In this document: positions 23,308 to 33,767 of the stretch, piece by piece
How the letters are laid out: every line of letters begins with the position of its first letter
Numbering within the stretch: position 1 is the stretch's first letter
DNA from: Pyricularia pennisetigena
Lineage: Eukaryota > Ascomycota > Sordariomycetes > Magnaporthales > Pyriculariaceae
Direction: 5' to 3'
NCBI RefSeq assembly: GCF_004337985.1
Contig: NW_021940918.1
Location: forward strand, 1,736,001-1,800,000
DNA: 64,000 nt
Made by a program: the position numbers and the translations under genes
The notes under the pieces: model-generated
Databases searched by the model: none
The model's input: the letters and a program-made list of their open reading frames with translations, nothing else
Told to the model about the DNA's origin: nothing

Positions 23308-25501
23308 GTATGTATAGTGGGTATCAATAATAAAGAATTAGGCAGTCAAAAGGGTAGGATAAAATAAAAAATAAAAAGAGCAAACTAAACAAATAGAGCA
23401 GGTACGCAAGCCGTTCAACGGCTTGTATGAAGAATAGATGATATAGTAGTAATTAAGAGAGTGAACCAAGAAAACAAACTAGGAACTTGACTAAAGCTTC
23501 GAAGCAACTACCAGGTTGCAGCTTGAGCCACAAATCGCGAATGATAACCGAGAGTAATGGAACCTGGATGTCAGATGGGGAACGTGGTTATTTACAGAAT
23601 AAGCATAATATGAATAACCATAAGGGGGAGTGGACTGTGGAGACAGTGCATTCTCCCTATTACCCCATTGCTGAGTCCATGGAATGCCTAGAGGATGCCC
23701 TGATGCCATGAAACAACGGTAATTCGAGAAAGTGGATGTTGATTCTGGCCACAGGAGGGAGAAGTGAAAGTTTGAGAACAAGGCAGGAAAAGAAACCTGC
23801 AGAGAAACGCGACACAAAAAAATAACGCCCCAAGACGGGTACGCCTTCTTGGCGTCGTTTGACAATCGAATCTGCTGTGGTACTCTGGCGTTGAACCCCC
23901 AAGACCCCGTGCCGGGGCCAGCAGTGTACCGCAGGAGCGAAATAATGCCTTGGCGACTTGGCGGAGTGTACGTGGTTAAGAGAGAGAAAAAAAAAGACTG
24001 CCCGGCAGATAGGGCAGCGGAATTTGGGTGGAAGCAACATAGATAGCATGGGCAAGATTTTCATCCAATGTCAGCTCTTAACTGCCGTCCGCCCTTGCAT
24101 GAGGGATTTCCCGGTTCTGCAACCGTCTTCCCCAGACAGCAATGAGCAAGCCACAGGTTACGAAAAACAGTCTCGCGCCCTTTTGGTAACGTATCGCATT
24201 GCAGTAGGCGGGATGGCTGACATGCGCAAATAAATAAACTGCTGCAAATGGTAACCCACTTGGCTTGCCTTGCTGCTTGCACCGCAGATCAGGACTGGGG
24301 GTGGCTGCAGGCTGCAGCACTTTGGCAGAGTCCAGTTTCACAGTTTCAAACCCAGACGCGCCTGCAAAGGGGGACAAGGCGCCTGTCCGCAGTCGACCAA
24401 CCTCCGACGTCGCAGACTGTCTAAGAAGCAATGGATGCTATAGACGGGCGACGAATAAGAAATCCAGATAGCTGTTTACGGGGAATAATCAATATCTTTA
24501 TCGAAAAGCGATTGTTAAAGTAGTTGTGTGGATATGATACTGGAGAAAATGGAAGGTGGAAAAAAAAAAAAAAGAAGAAAAAGGCCAGAGGGGTCGTTGC
24601 ATCTACAGATCCTCTGTAAGGTGCAAAGTGATGCGACCTGTCCAGGCTGCCATCGGGTGCGTAGATACTCACGAGACGCGACGCCAGCCAATCACATCTT
24701 TGCTTCCGCAGCTGCCCTCGACAAACAGCCAACCTGCATCCCATTGTTCGGCCTCCGCCGGCCGATCGTCCCCGAAAGGATGCATGCCGGTCACGGTACT
24801 CGGAAGAATACGCGAGACCCGGAAGCTGGTACGGCTGCCAACCGCTATAGGGCTTCAAGATATATTACAAGGCAGCACTTGAGAACCTTTATAATACTCC
24901 TCGCACCGTTCCGCCCCCTCCGCGTGCTGCTGTGATCCAGAAATTTGTACACAAGCGTGGATGGGACGTGAACACCATCCGTACTTTGACAAATTTAATT
25001 CATGGTTAAGCTTGGAAATTGGACTCGAGTTTGTCGGCATATTGCTCGTTACTCTCAGGATTTTCTAATGAGAATCTGGGGATAATCTGAAAATCTTTGG
25101 CTTAAATTTTGAAGCAAAGGTTGGTTGTCTACGTCCGTTATTGTACGTGGGTGCTATCCTACAGCCCAAGCAACTCATCCATCTACCCAATCATATTCCC
25201 AAATTCAATTTTCGCCCAGGTCCCTCGACCCACAAAAAATAGTTCGAGGTGGGTGCTACTGTACCTTCAGTTCAGGTACTGGGCACTTTAGCACCAAGGT
25301 GTCACCCTTCAATTGCTTTTTTAGAAACAAAAAAAAAACATCGCGAAAAACAATACGAATGTCCAACTCAGTTCGGGGTTTGGAGGTTTCGGATGCTGAG
25401 CTCGTACCAGTCCCAACCTGGTAACACTACTTGCTTTGATTTATATTTTCTTCTCGTTTTGTTCAACCTTCCGGCTGTTTTCACCAGTCGAATCGCGCCT
25501 G
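23308..25501. other. intergenic, divergent promoter region
   Basis: About 2.2 kb between the fusion gene (-) and the DUF3716-like gene (+). Several overlapping frames of 90-145 codons exist, but none shows a domain or a coherent splice pattern. An A-rich tract lies near 24560-24582. Confidence 0.5.
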
Positions 25502-28500
25502 ATGGCGCCTCAGTCGTCGCTGCAGCCAACTACCAGTAGTGAACCGCCAATCAAACCACCAATCATCAAGCAGCATGGTTCTACTCCGAACCCCGTGTCA
25601 CCATCGTCAACTGGGCCTCAACAGCGTTTTGCGGCACCAAATGATAATGCCGGAGTGGTTCAGGCCACGGTATCGCAGCCGAACGCGACAGATCCCAAGC
25701 CACGAATCAAAATGAAGCGCACTTCAGGGATCCAAGCTTCCAGGATTGGACACGTTTTTAAGACGAGCGCTTTAGTACGTAGCATTTCTCCGAGCAATGT
25801 ACGGCAAACTCATTTTTCTCCGGCGCTTCGAACCCCGGCCCGGGCTGTCGGCGATTTAACGGATGAGGATGAGAATGAGGATGAATTGAGGTCCACTTCT
25901 GTCAGCAGCTCTAATCTTGGCAAACGAGATCGAGACTCTGCAGATGACCTAGAAAGTGATATATGTGCATCAAACGTCAAAAAGGTCAAAGGTTAGTAAA
26001 ATAACATTTCCAATGAAAGCAATGCTGGCATTTAAATTGAGGTTGCTATACCAGTCTTCATATCATTTATATTTATTTACTTGGTTTCGGACATAAAAAC
26101 ACAATAATGCGAACTGGCTATAATACTATAGCACCAAGATTCGGAACGCATACTTGTGCTGATTTTGTCATAGATCTTTCTATTTCATACAAAACTCTGA
26201 TAAATGCTCGGCATGATAGATCATATTCTACCTATCGAGGTAAGCTATATAAACAAATAGCTTGAATGATTTTTCTTTGGCCAAACACCCAGTTGACTCT
26301 CAGATAACAAGACCTCAGCGCAGGCAATAAACAGGCTGGCGGTGCTCTCATTCCCGAAGACTATACCACCCAGCTTCAGGCTGGAAAGCATATGTGGCCG
26401 TGCCCGGTTCGAAGGTCTGGTGTCGAGTCAGATACACTCACTGATCCGGGCGACCATTTTTCGGTGCGTGCAGTTTCTCGTGTCTACAGGCTAAGTACCT
26501 CATGGTGCTGACCACTTGATTAAAATCCAGACATCCCATCACTCTACTACTTTCAACGACAACCGGGATGGTTCATTGTCAAAGATTGGGACCCATGGCC
26601 GCTCCGGGGAAGAGTTACCTGGTATCGTCGTGCCACAAGTGCGGCAGAACACAAACAAGAAAGACTCGGCGCGAACAAATAACGAAGACAGTTTGAAATC
26701 TAGAGAAAAGCTGTCTATCGGACTATCTAGCGACAGGCCTGAATACGGAGTGTCTGCTCCGTCTAAAGAAAATGGACGACAGGAAACTGATTTTTTTAGC
26801 TTCAAACAAAAACATGACGGAAACCTGGATACCCCGTCTAGGGGACGGGAACAAAGCTTGAAAGAACATTTCCAGCTCCGCGATTATCATCCTAGCCAAC
26901 GAGAATCTGCAGGTACGCCAATATCATCACAAGGCTCTACTCCGGCACTAGTACTAGATCAAGCTGCTATGACGAGGCAGAGGTCACCTGTGGCTTTGGA
27001 GGCGAATTCAACTCGTAGATTGATTGAGACACCTATCCCAATTCCTACACGAGGCCATAAGCTTGTTCACCGAGCCGACCCGCACAACCCGATGAAGAAA
27101 GCGTCACCAGAAAGACGGAATGCAGGTTTGGATGTTTCTATACACGGTCAAAACGCTTCTTCTAACTCGGCACCCGCCAACGCCGAATCAGCATGGGAGT
27201 TTTGTCTCAAGTATATCCAAAATTATGAACACAGGAGAAAGATACCGGAAAAACAATACGTCAAGGAATTTCTACAACTACCTTTCGTCCGCGAGATGCA
27301 GTGGAATGAGGAATGGCTGAAGGACCATCCATGGAAGGATAGTGTTCCCCGAGATATTTCTTCATTGCTAATGCACAGGAGTGGTGAGATTTCCACCAAG
27401 ACTTGTGAACGGTGCGCAAGCAAAAGCGGACCGTATGTCGGATGCATTACAATTCCTCTGGGATTATCTCCGGCCTCGCAGAGCATGATATATTCATGGT
27501 AGGTTGCTCAATAGTGACTCATACAATTGGTCAACAATATCACAAGCCTCAGACTGCTGTTGGTGTTCTGTATTAACGTTTAAGCGCTTGCCATAGTTCG
27601 AACTGTCTATACCACGGCAATAATGCTAAATGCTCGATCAAGGAACAACTGAAAGCGGAGTTTCATCAAAGATTTCCGGACTTTGACAGAAAAGAGGAAA
27701 ATATGCAGTCGCAGAAGCAGCTGGAAAAGGACCGCAGGGCAAACCCCCCAGAGTTGGCCGATCCAGATCCACTTTCTCCGGCTTCAGCGGAGACTGTTGT
27801 TACTCGAAACAGAGGTCACTCTATGAACTACAACTTAAAAAAGCTTTCACAGAATTCGATGGGGGTTAGTCGAAGCAGACCCTCCAGAGCCAGGTCACGG
27901 GAAGCCCCAGATCCCTTGAATGCGGATGATGAGGAGCCCGAGGCTTCTTCCAAGCTGCGGCCACCGAGGAATTCCAACATTGGCATAAACGGAGCAAGCG
28001 GTCGCAAGGTATCTCATGTGCCTTTGCCAAGTCGTCTTCCGTCGAAGGGTACGGGCGTTCTCAATCAAGTTGCCTCGGCTCCTTCGGCCGCTATTGATAC
28101 TTCAGCAAAGTCGCTTGATGACAAGATGGAGACTTGGGAGGTTGGTCCAGGTTTTGTTCGCAACGAGGAATCTGACAGTAAGTCGCACTTATTTGTACAC
28201 TGTGAAGCGCAAATTCCATCATCTGACCGATATCTACGCAGAAATCGCCTTTTCAACCGCGTATTTGAACGGCCTTACATCGGTTCACATTGCAGACGGG
28301 GTGTCATGCCGTCTTGAATTTTTAAAGGCCGGATGCTCAAGGACTTTCGATGCAGAGGATACGCTGCGGATCTGTTGGGTCAGCAGCGGAAAGGTAGAGG
28401 TGGAGCTGGATGGCAAGAGATTCAGCGTGGGCGGGCCTGGAGGAATCATCAAACTGAACAAGGGCTCAAAGGCAGTTGTGTTCAACAACCGCTACATCGA

Positions 28501-28540
28501 TGCCTGTTTGCAGATCACCGCGGTCGCAGTTGAGGATTAG
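25502..28540 (+). CDS. DUF3716-like Cys-motif protein with C-terminal cupin-like domain
   Basis: Five exons: 25502-25991, 26304 to about 26467 (or 26479), 26531-27498, 27597-28177 and 28242-28540, giving about 833-837 residues. The donor of intron 2 is ambiguous: the best consensus (GTGCGT at 26464) breaks the frame, whereas GTGCAG at 26468 or GTGTCT at 26480 keeps it. The N-terminal half is Ser/Pro/charged and probably disordered. Around exons 3-4 a zinc-finger-like set is visible, TCERCASKSGPYVGC then CSNCLYHGNNAKC across the intron, matching the C-x2-C...C...C-x2-C layout of fungal DUF3716 proteins. The last ~100 residues look like a beta-rich cupin (AGCSRTFDAEDTLRICWVSS, then GPGGIIKLNKGSKAVVFNN). 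No CENP-C signature motif is seen, so it is not simply Mif2. Function unknown. Confidence 0.7.
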
Positions 28541-29049
28541 CCATCCGATTGCATTCACATTCTATTATTTTGAGCCTTTGGGATTGATTCACTTGGAAGC
28601 CTCAGACATGTATTATTTATTCGAGGATTTATTAAATCACTAGACTAGCTAGTCTATCCAAGTTGTACCTACTTACCCTGGGCAATGAATGCCAAGTCGG
28701 ATACAATTGACTTTTGTGGCTCAGCCTGGATCGCCGAGATGCGGCGAGTGTAGCCCCGATTTTTGTCTGGGGTAGCTCCATAGCACGCTACCGTAGATGG
28801 CGGGAAAACATTCGGCTCCACGAAGCTCGAGCTTCCCCGTCACGCCACTGGCGAGTCAATTATTTTCAACTCGCTTAAAAGGTTCACTCACAGTCATCCG
28901 ACATCCCATGTCTGGTTTTGCCGTAGAAGCAAAAGCTGCGAGAAACACTCATTCCAGCCACGTTCTCGACATTGCTTTATTTATTTCGCTGTAATTCTTC
29001 TTCTTATTGCACAGATCATCAATTGTCAAAAAAAGACAAACCGATCAAG
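28541..29049. other. intergenic, promoter of the aspartate aminotransferase gene
   Basis: 509 bases between two genes on the same strand; nothing else recognised. The 3' end of the preceding gene is AT-rich around 28610-28660. Confidence 0.6.
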
Positions 29050-30738
29050 ATGCTTTCAACCATGAGGATTGCCTCGCGGCAGGTCGTCGGCAGGCGGATG
29101 ATGGCTGCCCGCCCTCTTGCTGCTCTGCGCCCAGCTTCAACCTGGGCAAACGTCCAGATGGGCCCTCCAGTGAGTCTACCTTTTTTTTTTTTTTTTGTAT
29201 TTTTTTTCGGCCTTTCGGGACCAGAAGATTTGTTACATGTTTTGCTAACCCAAGTGTTTGTTTGTTTGCTTTAGGATGTGAGTAGAGAACATTGCCACGA
29301 CACCCCGACCGAGCAGGATAGCGCACGATGCGAACACTTGTACTGATTGCCAAGCACGTTTGATTTGCCTACAATCAGGCCATTTTGGGTATGAAAGCAC
29401 TTGTTTTTCAACTACTTGAGATATCAACCTTTTGCTGACGAATTTACTTGTCAATGTTTAGGTATCACTGAAGCGTTCAAGGCCGACAGCAACCCTAAGA
29501 AAATCAACCTCGGTATGATCGCCTTCCAACCCCCCAGCCCACGTATCGATCAGAGTCATCTCGTACTGTGCAACGCCACGTACGCCAGCAATTTCCCTAC
29601 TGGTCCGCGCTGACACTAGCAATCACCCGCCGTTACAGGTGTTGGCGCCTACCGTGATGACGCCGGCAAGCCCTACGTGCTGCCGTCGGTCAGGCAAGCG
29701 GAGGAGAAGGTTATCGCAGCTCGCATGAACAAGGAGTACGCTGGAATTACTGGTGTGCCTGAATTCACGTCGGCAGCTCTTACTTTGGCCTACGGCAAGG
29801 ACTCGACCGCCCTCGACCGTACTGCCATCACCCAGTCCATTTCCGGCACTGGCGCTCTGCGCATCGGCGCCGAGTTCCTTTCCAAGTTCTACCCCGGCGC
29901 GAAGAACATCTACATCCCCACGCCGTCATGGGCCAACCACGGCGCCGTCTTCACACAGGCCGGCCTCAAGGTCGAGAAGTACCGCTACTACAACAAGGAC
30001 ACCATCGGTCTCGACTTTGAGGGTCTAGTCGCCGACGTCAAGGCCGCACCCAAGGGCTCCATCTTCCTCTTCCACGCCTGCGCCCACAACCCCACCGGTG
30101 TCGACCCTACGCCGGAGCAGTGGCGCGAGATCGAGACTGCCGTCAAAGCCGCCGGCCACTACGCCTTTTTCGACATGGCCTACCAGGGATTCGCCTCGGG
30201 TGACATCCACAAGGACGCTTTTGCGCTGCGCCACTTTGTCGCCCAGGGCCACAACGTCTGCCTGGCCCAGTCGTTCGCCAAGAACATGGGTCTGTATGGC
30301 GAGCGTGTCGGTGCCTTTTCCGTCGTTTGCGAGTCGGCCGAGGAGAAGAAGCGCGTTGACTCGCAGATCAAGATCCTCGTGCGCCCCATGTACTCCAACC
30401 CCCCGATCCACGGTGCCAGGATCGCCGCACAGATCCTCAACACTCCGGCCCTGTACGACCAGTGGCTGGCTGAGGTCAAGGGCATGGCTGACCGCATCAT
30501 CACCATGAGGGCCCTGCTCAAGGAGAACCTTGAGAAGCTGGGCAGCAAGCACGACTGGTCACACATCACCAGCCAGATTGGCATGTTCGCCTACACTGGT
30601 CTGACTGCCGAGCAGATGGAGCAGCTCGCCAAGAGCCACTCCGTCTACGCCACCAAAGACGGCCGTATCTCGGTTGCCGGCATCACGAGCGAGAACGTGG
30701 GCCGCCTCGCCGAGGCTATTTTCAAGATCAAGGGCTAA
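29050..30738 (+). CDS. AAT1: aspartate aminotransferase, mitochondrial
   Basis: Five exons (29050-29169, 29275-29277, 29379-29388, 29462-29512, 29639-30738) give 427 residues, the usual length of the mitochondrial enzyme. The N-terminus is Arg/Ala-rich without acids, a mitochondrial presequence. The mature start [19 protein letters not shown] is assembled from four exons, two of them microexons of 3 and 10 nt. Further on are the NPTG substrate-binding motif and the PLP-lysine segment [16 protein letters not shown], then RPMYSNPP. The enzyme interconverts aspartate and 2-oxoglutarate with oxaloacetate and glutamate and is part of the malate-aspartate shuttle in the matrix. Each intron has a GT donor, an AG acceptor and a GCTAAC/CTGAT/GCTGAC-like branch point, and the frame closes exactly. 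Confidence 0.95.
29275..29277 (+). other. AAT1: 3-nt microexon (GAT, Asp)
   Basis: GAT is flanked by TTTAG before and GTGAGT after, with TGCTAAC about 30 bases upstream. It supplies exactly the aspartate of the conserved GPPDAILG segment; skipping it would remove one residue without shifting the frame. Confidence 0.75.
29379..29388 (+). other. AAT1: 10-nt microexon (Ala-Ile-Leu plus one base)
   Basis: GCCATTTTGG between an ATCAG acceptor and a GTATGA donor. It encodes AIL and the first base of the following glycine codon, and is required for the frame of the downstream exon. Confidence 0.85.
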
Positions 30739-30868
30739 ATATCAAAAGGTGAGTAGGGCGCTTGGTGGAAAAATGAATTTCTGCGAGGGTGGCTTGGCGG
30801 CGGCAAGTGTGTTTGTTTTTTCTGCAAGATAACCCGCAGGTGAGGAAAAAAAAAATTCGCCGGCAGTA

Positions 30869-30910
<42 letters not shown>

Positions 30911-31104
30911 TTCTGGGATTCTTCTGGATGTACATCAAAGCTTTGTTTCCATTCCAACCTACGTCTACGAACTGGATAGATCTCCTTGGGTTGCTCTAGA
31001 ACATAGACGACAGCATCATCGAGCCCCGGTGTATAACAGAAAAATCAAACTGCTTACTGCTTCAGGACCATTGGTAAATTTTGTTGATCTAGGGAGCCGC
31101 CATC
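30739..31104. other. short convergent intergenic region with T36 tract
   Basis: 366 bases between converging 3' ends. A homopolymer of 36 T at 30874-30909 and an A14 run near 30845-30855 dominate it. No gene seen. Confidence 0.7.
30874..30909. repeat. T36 homopolymer
   Basis: 36 consecutive T between the aspartate aminotransferase stop codon and the facing gene. Length may be imprecise in any assembly. Confidence 0.85.
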
Positions 31105-32248
31105 TCAGGCACCATCTAACCTGTCGAGATCCCTTTTTACTTCATTGATCTGCCTCCCCATGTCACGATACGTCTTTGCCAGGTCCCGCATCGTCTTCTC
31201 CTTCTTCCCCATCTCCACCTCGCCCTCATCGCCGTCCTCCTCGGCAACTCCATACTCGGCGAGCTCGGCCCTGCGCGCCCGACAGGCCTCAAAGACCCTG
31301 ACCTTGGAGTCCCTCAGGTGCGCGGCGTACGCCTCGAGTGCCTCGCCCGCCTCGGGCGTGTAGACGTGGCGCCGCGCACGGTATAGCGCCGCCTTGGCCT
31401 CGGCCTCGCCCTGGCGGGCCGAGAGCGCCACCTCGGCGGCCCGGAGCTCGAGGCTGCGGGCCGACGCGCCGTGCTTGGCCTCGAGCGTGCGCGCCAGGCT
31501 GCCTAGGGCCTGCGCCTCGAGGGCGAGCAGCCTTTGCACCGCCGCGGCGGCCGCCAGCCGTTCGCTCGAGAGCTCCGCCTTGGCGGTCGCCAGCGCCGCG
31601 TGACTCGCCGTGATGCCCGGTCCCAGGGTCGGCAGGTGCCGGTGGAGGTAGGATGGGTTCGTCGTCGGGTTGGTGTGGCGCGCCAGGCTCAACGCTGCCT
31701 GGTGGAGCGACGCCGAGACGAGGTCGCCGAGCTGCGGGAGGAGAGATGGGAGGTCCGAGAGGGGAGGTGAGGTTAGGAGGGTCGGGTCGGCTAGGAGTGC
31801 TTCTACCTCGGGAGTAGGGGTGAGGAGCGGCGGGAGGAGCAAGAGTAGATCGAGCAGTGGCTCGGGTAGATCAGATGCTGCCGCGGGCCTCGAGCTGGAT
31901 GTGGTCCGTCGGCTTGGAGCGGACGGTGGAGGCGGCGGTGCGGCCGTGGAAAGGGCATGGACGAGGAGATGTTGCTTCGCGGCCTTGAGGCGGTGGGTTT
32001 TCAGTTTCTACATTTGCGGCAAGGTTGGACCGGTATTAGCGAATGCCAATGTGGTACCCAAAACAATTAATGGCCTGAATGAATTATATGCCGTCTACAC
32101 GGACCTGTTGAGTCGCTTGTCGCTCCTTGCTAGAGGGGTCATTTTTGCTAGACCCGTCTGGGTTGAGGATGGCTGTGGTCAAGGTGTTGTAGAGAGTGGC
32201 AAATTCGGGGTTCTCTTGGAGAACGGCATCTTCAACCGGGGGAATCAT
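31105..32248 (-). CDS. uncharacterised coiled-coil protein
   Basis: Two exons (32248-32105 and 32007-31105) joined by a 97-nt intron (GTCCGT donor, GCTAATAC branch, TGTAG acceptor), 348 residues in one frame. The start MIPPVEDAVLQENPEF is supported because the second exon has no ATG of its own upstream and the splice restores one frame through QATQQ-KLKTHRLKAAKQH. The first ~50 residues are helical, followed by a Pro/Ser-rich linker and a Leu/Pro-rich stretch. Residues about 165-345 are Ala/Glu/Arg-rich and continuously helical, a likely coiled coil with an acidic patch (EEDGDEGEVE) before the end. I do not recognise the family. The length, lack of TM or signal peptide, and coiled coil would suit a structural or complex subunit; that is only a guess. 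Confidence 0.8.
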
Positions 32249-32683
32249 AATTCAGTCTGTCTCGGTTTTTTTTGCCTTTTGATAACGCATGCGAAAAGCG
32301 TCAATCGCGTGTCACGCTGAAGGAAGAAGTGAAAGCGGTCGATTATTCGCGGGGACCTTGGTTTAGTGGCGGGACTATGTCGCGAGGTCAGGTGATAAGT
32401 CCCGCTTTTAGGAGCTCTCGTCTTTGGCTGGGCTCGCTGGGGTCGCACCCCTGTCCGCCCGGCGTCGAAAATTTGGCCGACACGGGGACGAGCTCCATTC
32501 AGCTTCAAGTCAGAGAGAGAGCATCAAACTCCCAGCAAATTAATTGTTCGGACAGCCCCAGAGCCTGCCGCATACCTGGTGCATTGCTCTCAGTCCGAAG
32601 CCACGACTGTCTTTTCCTCTCAAAGCACTATCTATCAGCCTTAAATCGAGTCGTAGAAAGGGAGCAAAAAAAAAACCGACACA
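32249..32683. promoter_or_regulatory. shared divergent promoter region
   Basis: 435 bases separate the start codons of the coiled-coil gene (-) and the mitoribosomal gene (+). Both promoters must lie here. No specific factor site was recognised. Confidence 0.5.
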
Positions 32684-33442
32684 ATGCCACCCTCCCGCGT
32701 CCTCGCCGGAGGCGTGGCCTTCCTCTCCTCTGCAGCACGCAGATCCCGCCTCCCGACCTCTGCCGTGCGCCAATTCACAACAACGACGGCGTCGCCATAC
32801 AAGCAACCCAGCGGGCCCCAGACGCGCGAGCTGCCCATCCCGTCACCGTCGGCGCAGCACCCCGAGATCCCACCGTACCCCTTTGGGCCGCGGGCGACGT
32901 ACAAGCAGTCCAACAAGGGCCTGTACGGGTCGGCGTCGATCCGGTTCGGCAACAACGTGTCGGAAAAGTACAACGTCAAGACGCGGCGCAAGTGGCGGCC
33001 CAACGTGCAGACGCGGCGGCTGTACTCGGAGTCGCTCGGCCAGATGATCAGGACCCGCGTCACGACGAGGGTGCTGCGGACCATCGACAAGGTCGGCGGC
33101 CTCGATAACTACCTGCTCGGCACAAAGACCCAGAGACTCAAGGACCTCGGCCCCTGGGGCTGGAGGCTCAGGTGGCGTATCATGCAGACCCCAAAGGTCC
33201 AGGCCTTGTTTGCCCGCCAGCGCGAGGAGCTGGGCCTGCCGCCCCAGGGCGCCGTGGAGGAGATCCTGCCCGACGGGGAGACGGCCGAGAGCCTCATGAG
33301 GCAAACGGACGAGATGATTGGCCGCGAGGCCGAGTTTGAGATTGGTGAGCAGGGAGAGGCCGAGGCCAAGGCCGATATTGTGCCAGATAACTTCATGGCC
33401 GAGGAGAAGAGGCCAAGCGGCGCAGAGGTGAAGAACCTGTAG
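32684..33442 (+). CDS. MRPL24: mitochondrial large-subunit ribosomal protein bL28m
   Basis: A single exon of 252 residues. The N-terminus is rich in Arg/Ser/Ala without acids up to about residue 35, a mitochondrial targeting sequence. The bL28 core is evident: GLYGSASIRFGNNVSEKYN, then TRRKWRPNVQ, and RVTTRVLRTIDKVGGLDNYL, the strongly conserved L28 signature. A fungal/mitochondrial C-terminal extension of about 100 residues is acidic. It belongs to the large subunit of the mitochondrial ribosome. The start is the first ATG after the divergent promoter and precedes the presequence directly. Confidence 0.93.
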   Translation: MPPSRVLAGGVAFLSSAARRSRLPTSAVRQFTTTTASPYKQPSGPQTRELPIPSPSAQHPEIPPYPFGPRATYKQSNKGLYGSASIRFGNNVSEKYNVKTRRKWRPNVQTRRLYSESLGQMIRTRVTTRVLRTIDKVGGLDNYLLGTKTQRLKDLGPWGWRLRWRIMQTPKVQALFARQREELGLPPQGAVEEILPDGETAESLMRQTDEMIGREAEFEIGEQGEAEAKADIVPDNFMAEEKRPSGAEVKNL

Positions 33443-33767
33443 GAGGAAAGCAAGGGCCGTTTTGTTTTTGCCTTTAAAGGCTCCGTGTATCATACTGTAA
33501 GGGTTTACGACTACTTAGAGCTCTGGGTGCGTCATAAAACGATTTTGTAACATACGCTTGCTACGCAAGTTCGGGCTTTATAGTGATGAAGCTTTTTTGT
33601 TTTATTTTTTCAAAACCTAAAAGCGCCTGTGATGGTATGGATCCAAATGATTTCGGGATCTGCTCCGTCTTTTTAAAGTGAGTTGATGGTGCTTGTTGAG
33701 AACACCATGGTTTTATGTATCTAAAACAAACAAACAACACACTCTGTCCCCATCCTGAGTGTTCCTT
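33443..33767. other. convergent intergenic region
   Basis: 325 bases between the stop codons of the bL28m and tryptophan synthase genes; T-rich, with no other element recognised. Confidence 0.6.

Noticed and set aside
24421..24935. Overlapping frames of 135-145 codons on both strands
   Set aside because: They include homopolymer-encoded Lys or Phe runs from the A/T tract near 24565 and have no recognisable domain.
25502..28540. Identification of this gene as the CENP-C/Mif2 centromere protein
   Set aside because: The cupin-like end is suggestive, but the conserved CENP-C motif with its Arg-rich/Trp core was not found, and a DUF3716-like cysteine set is present instead.
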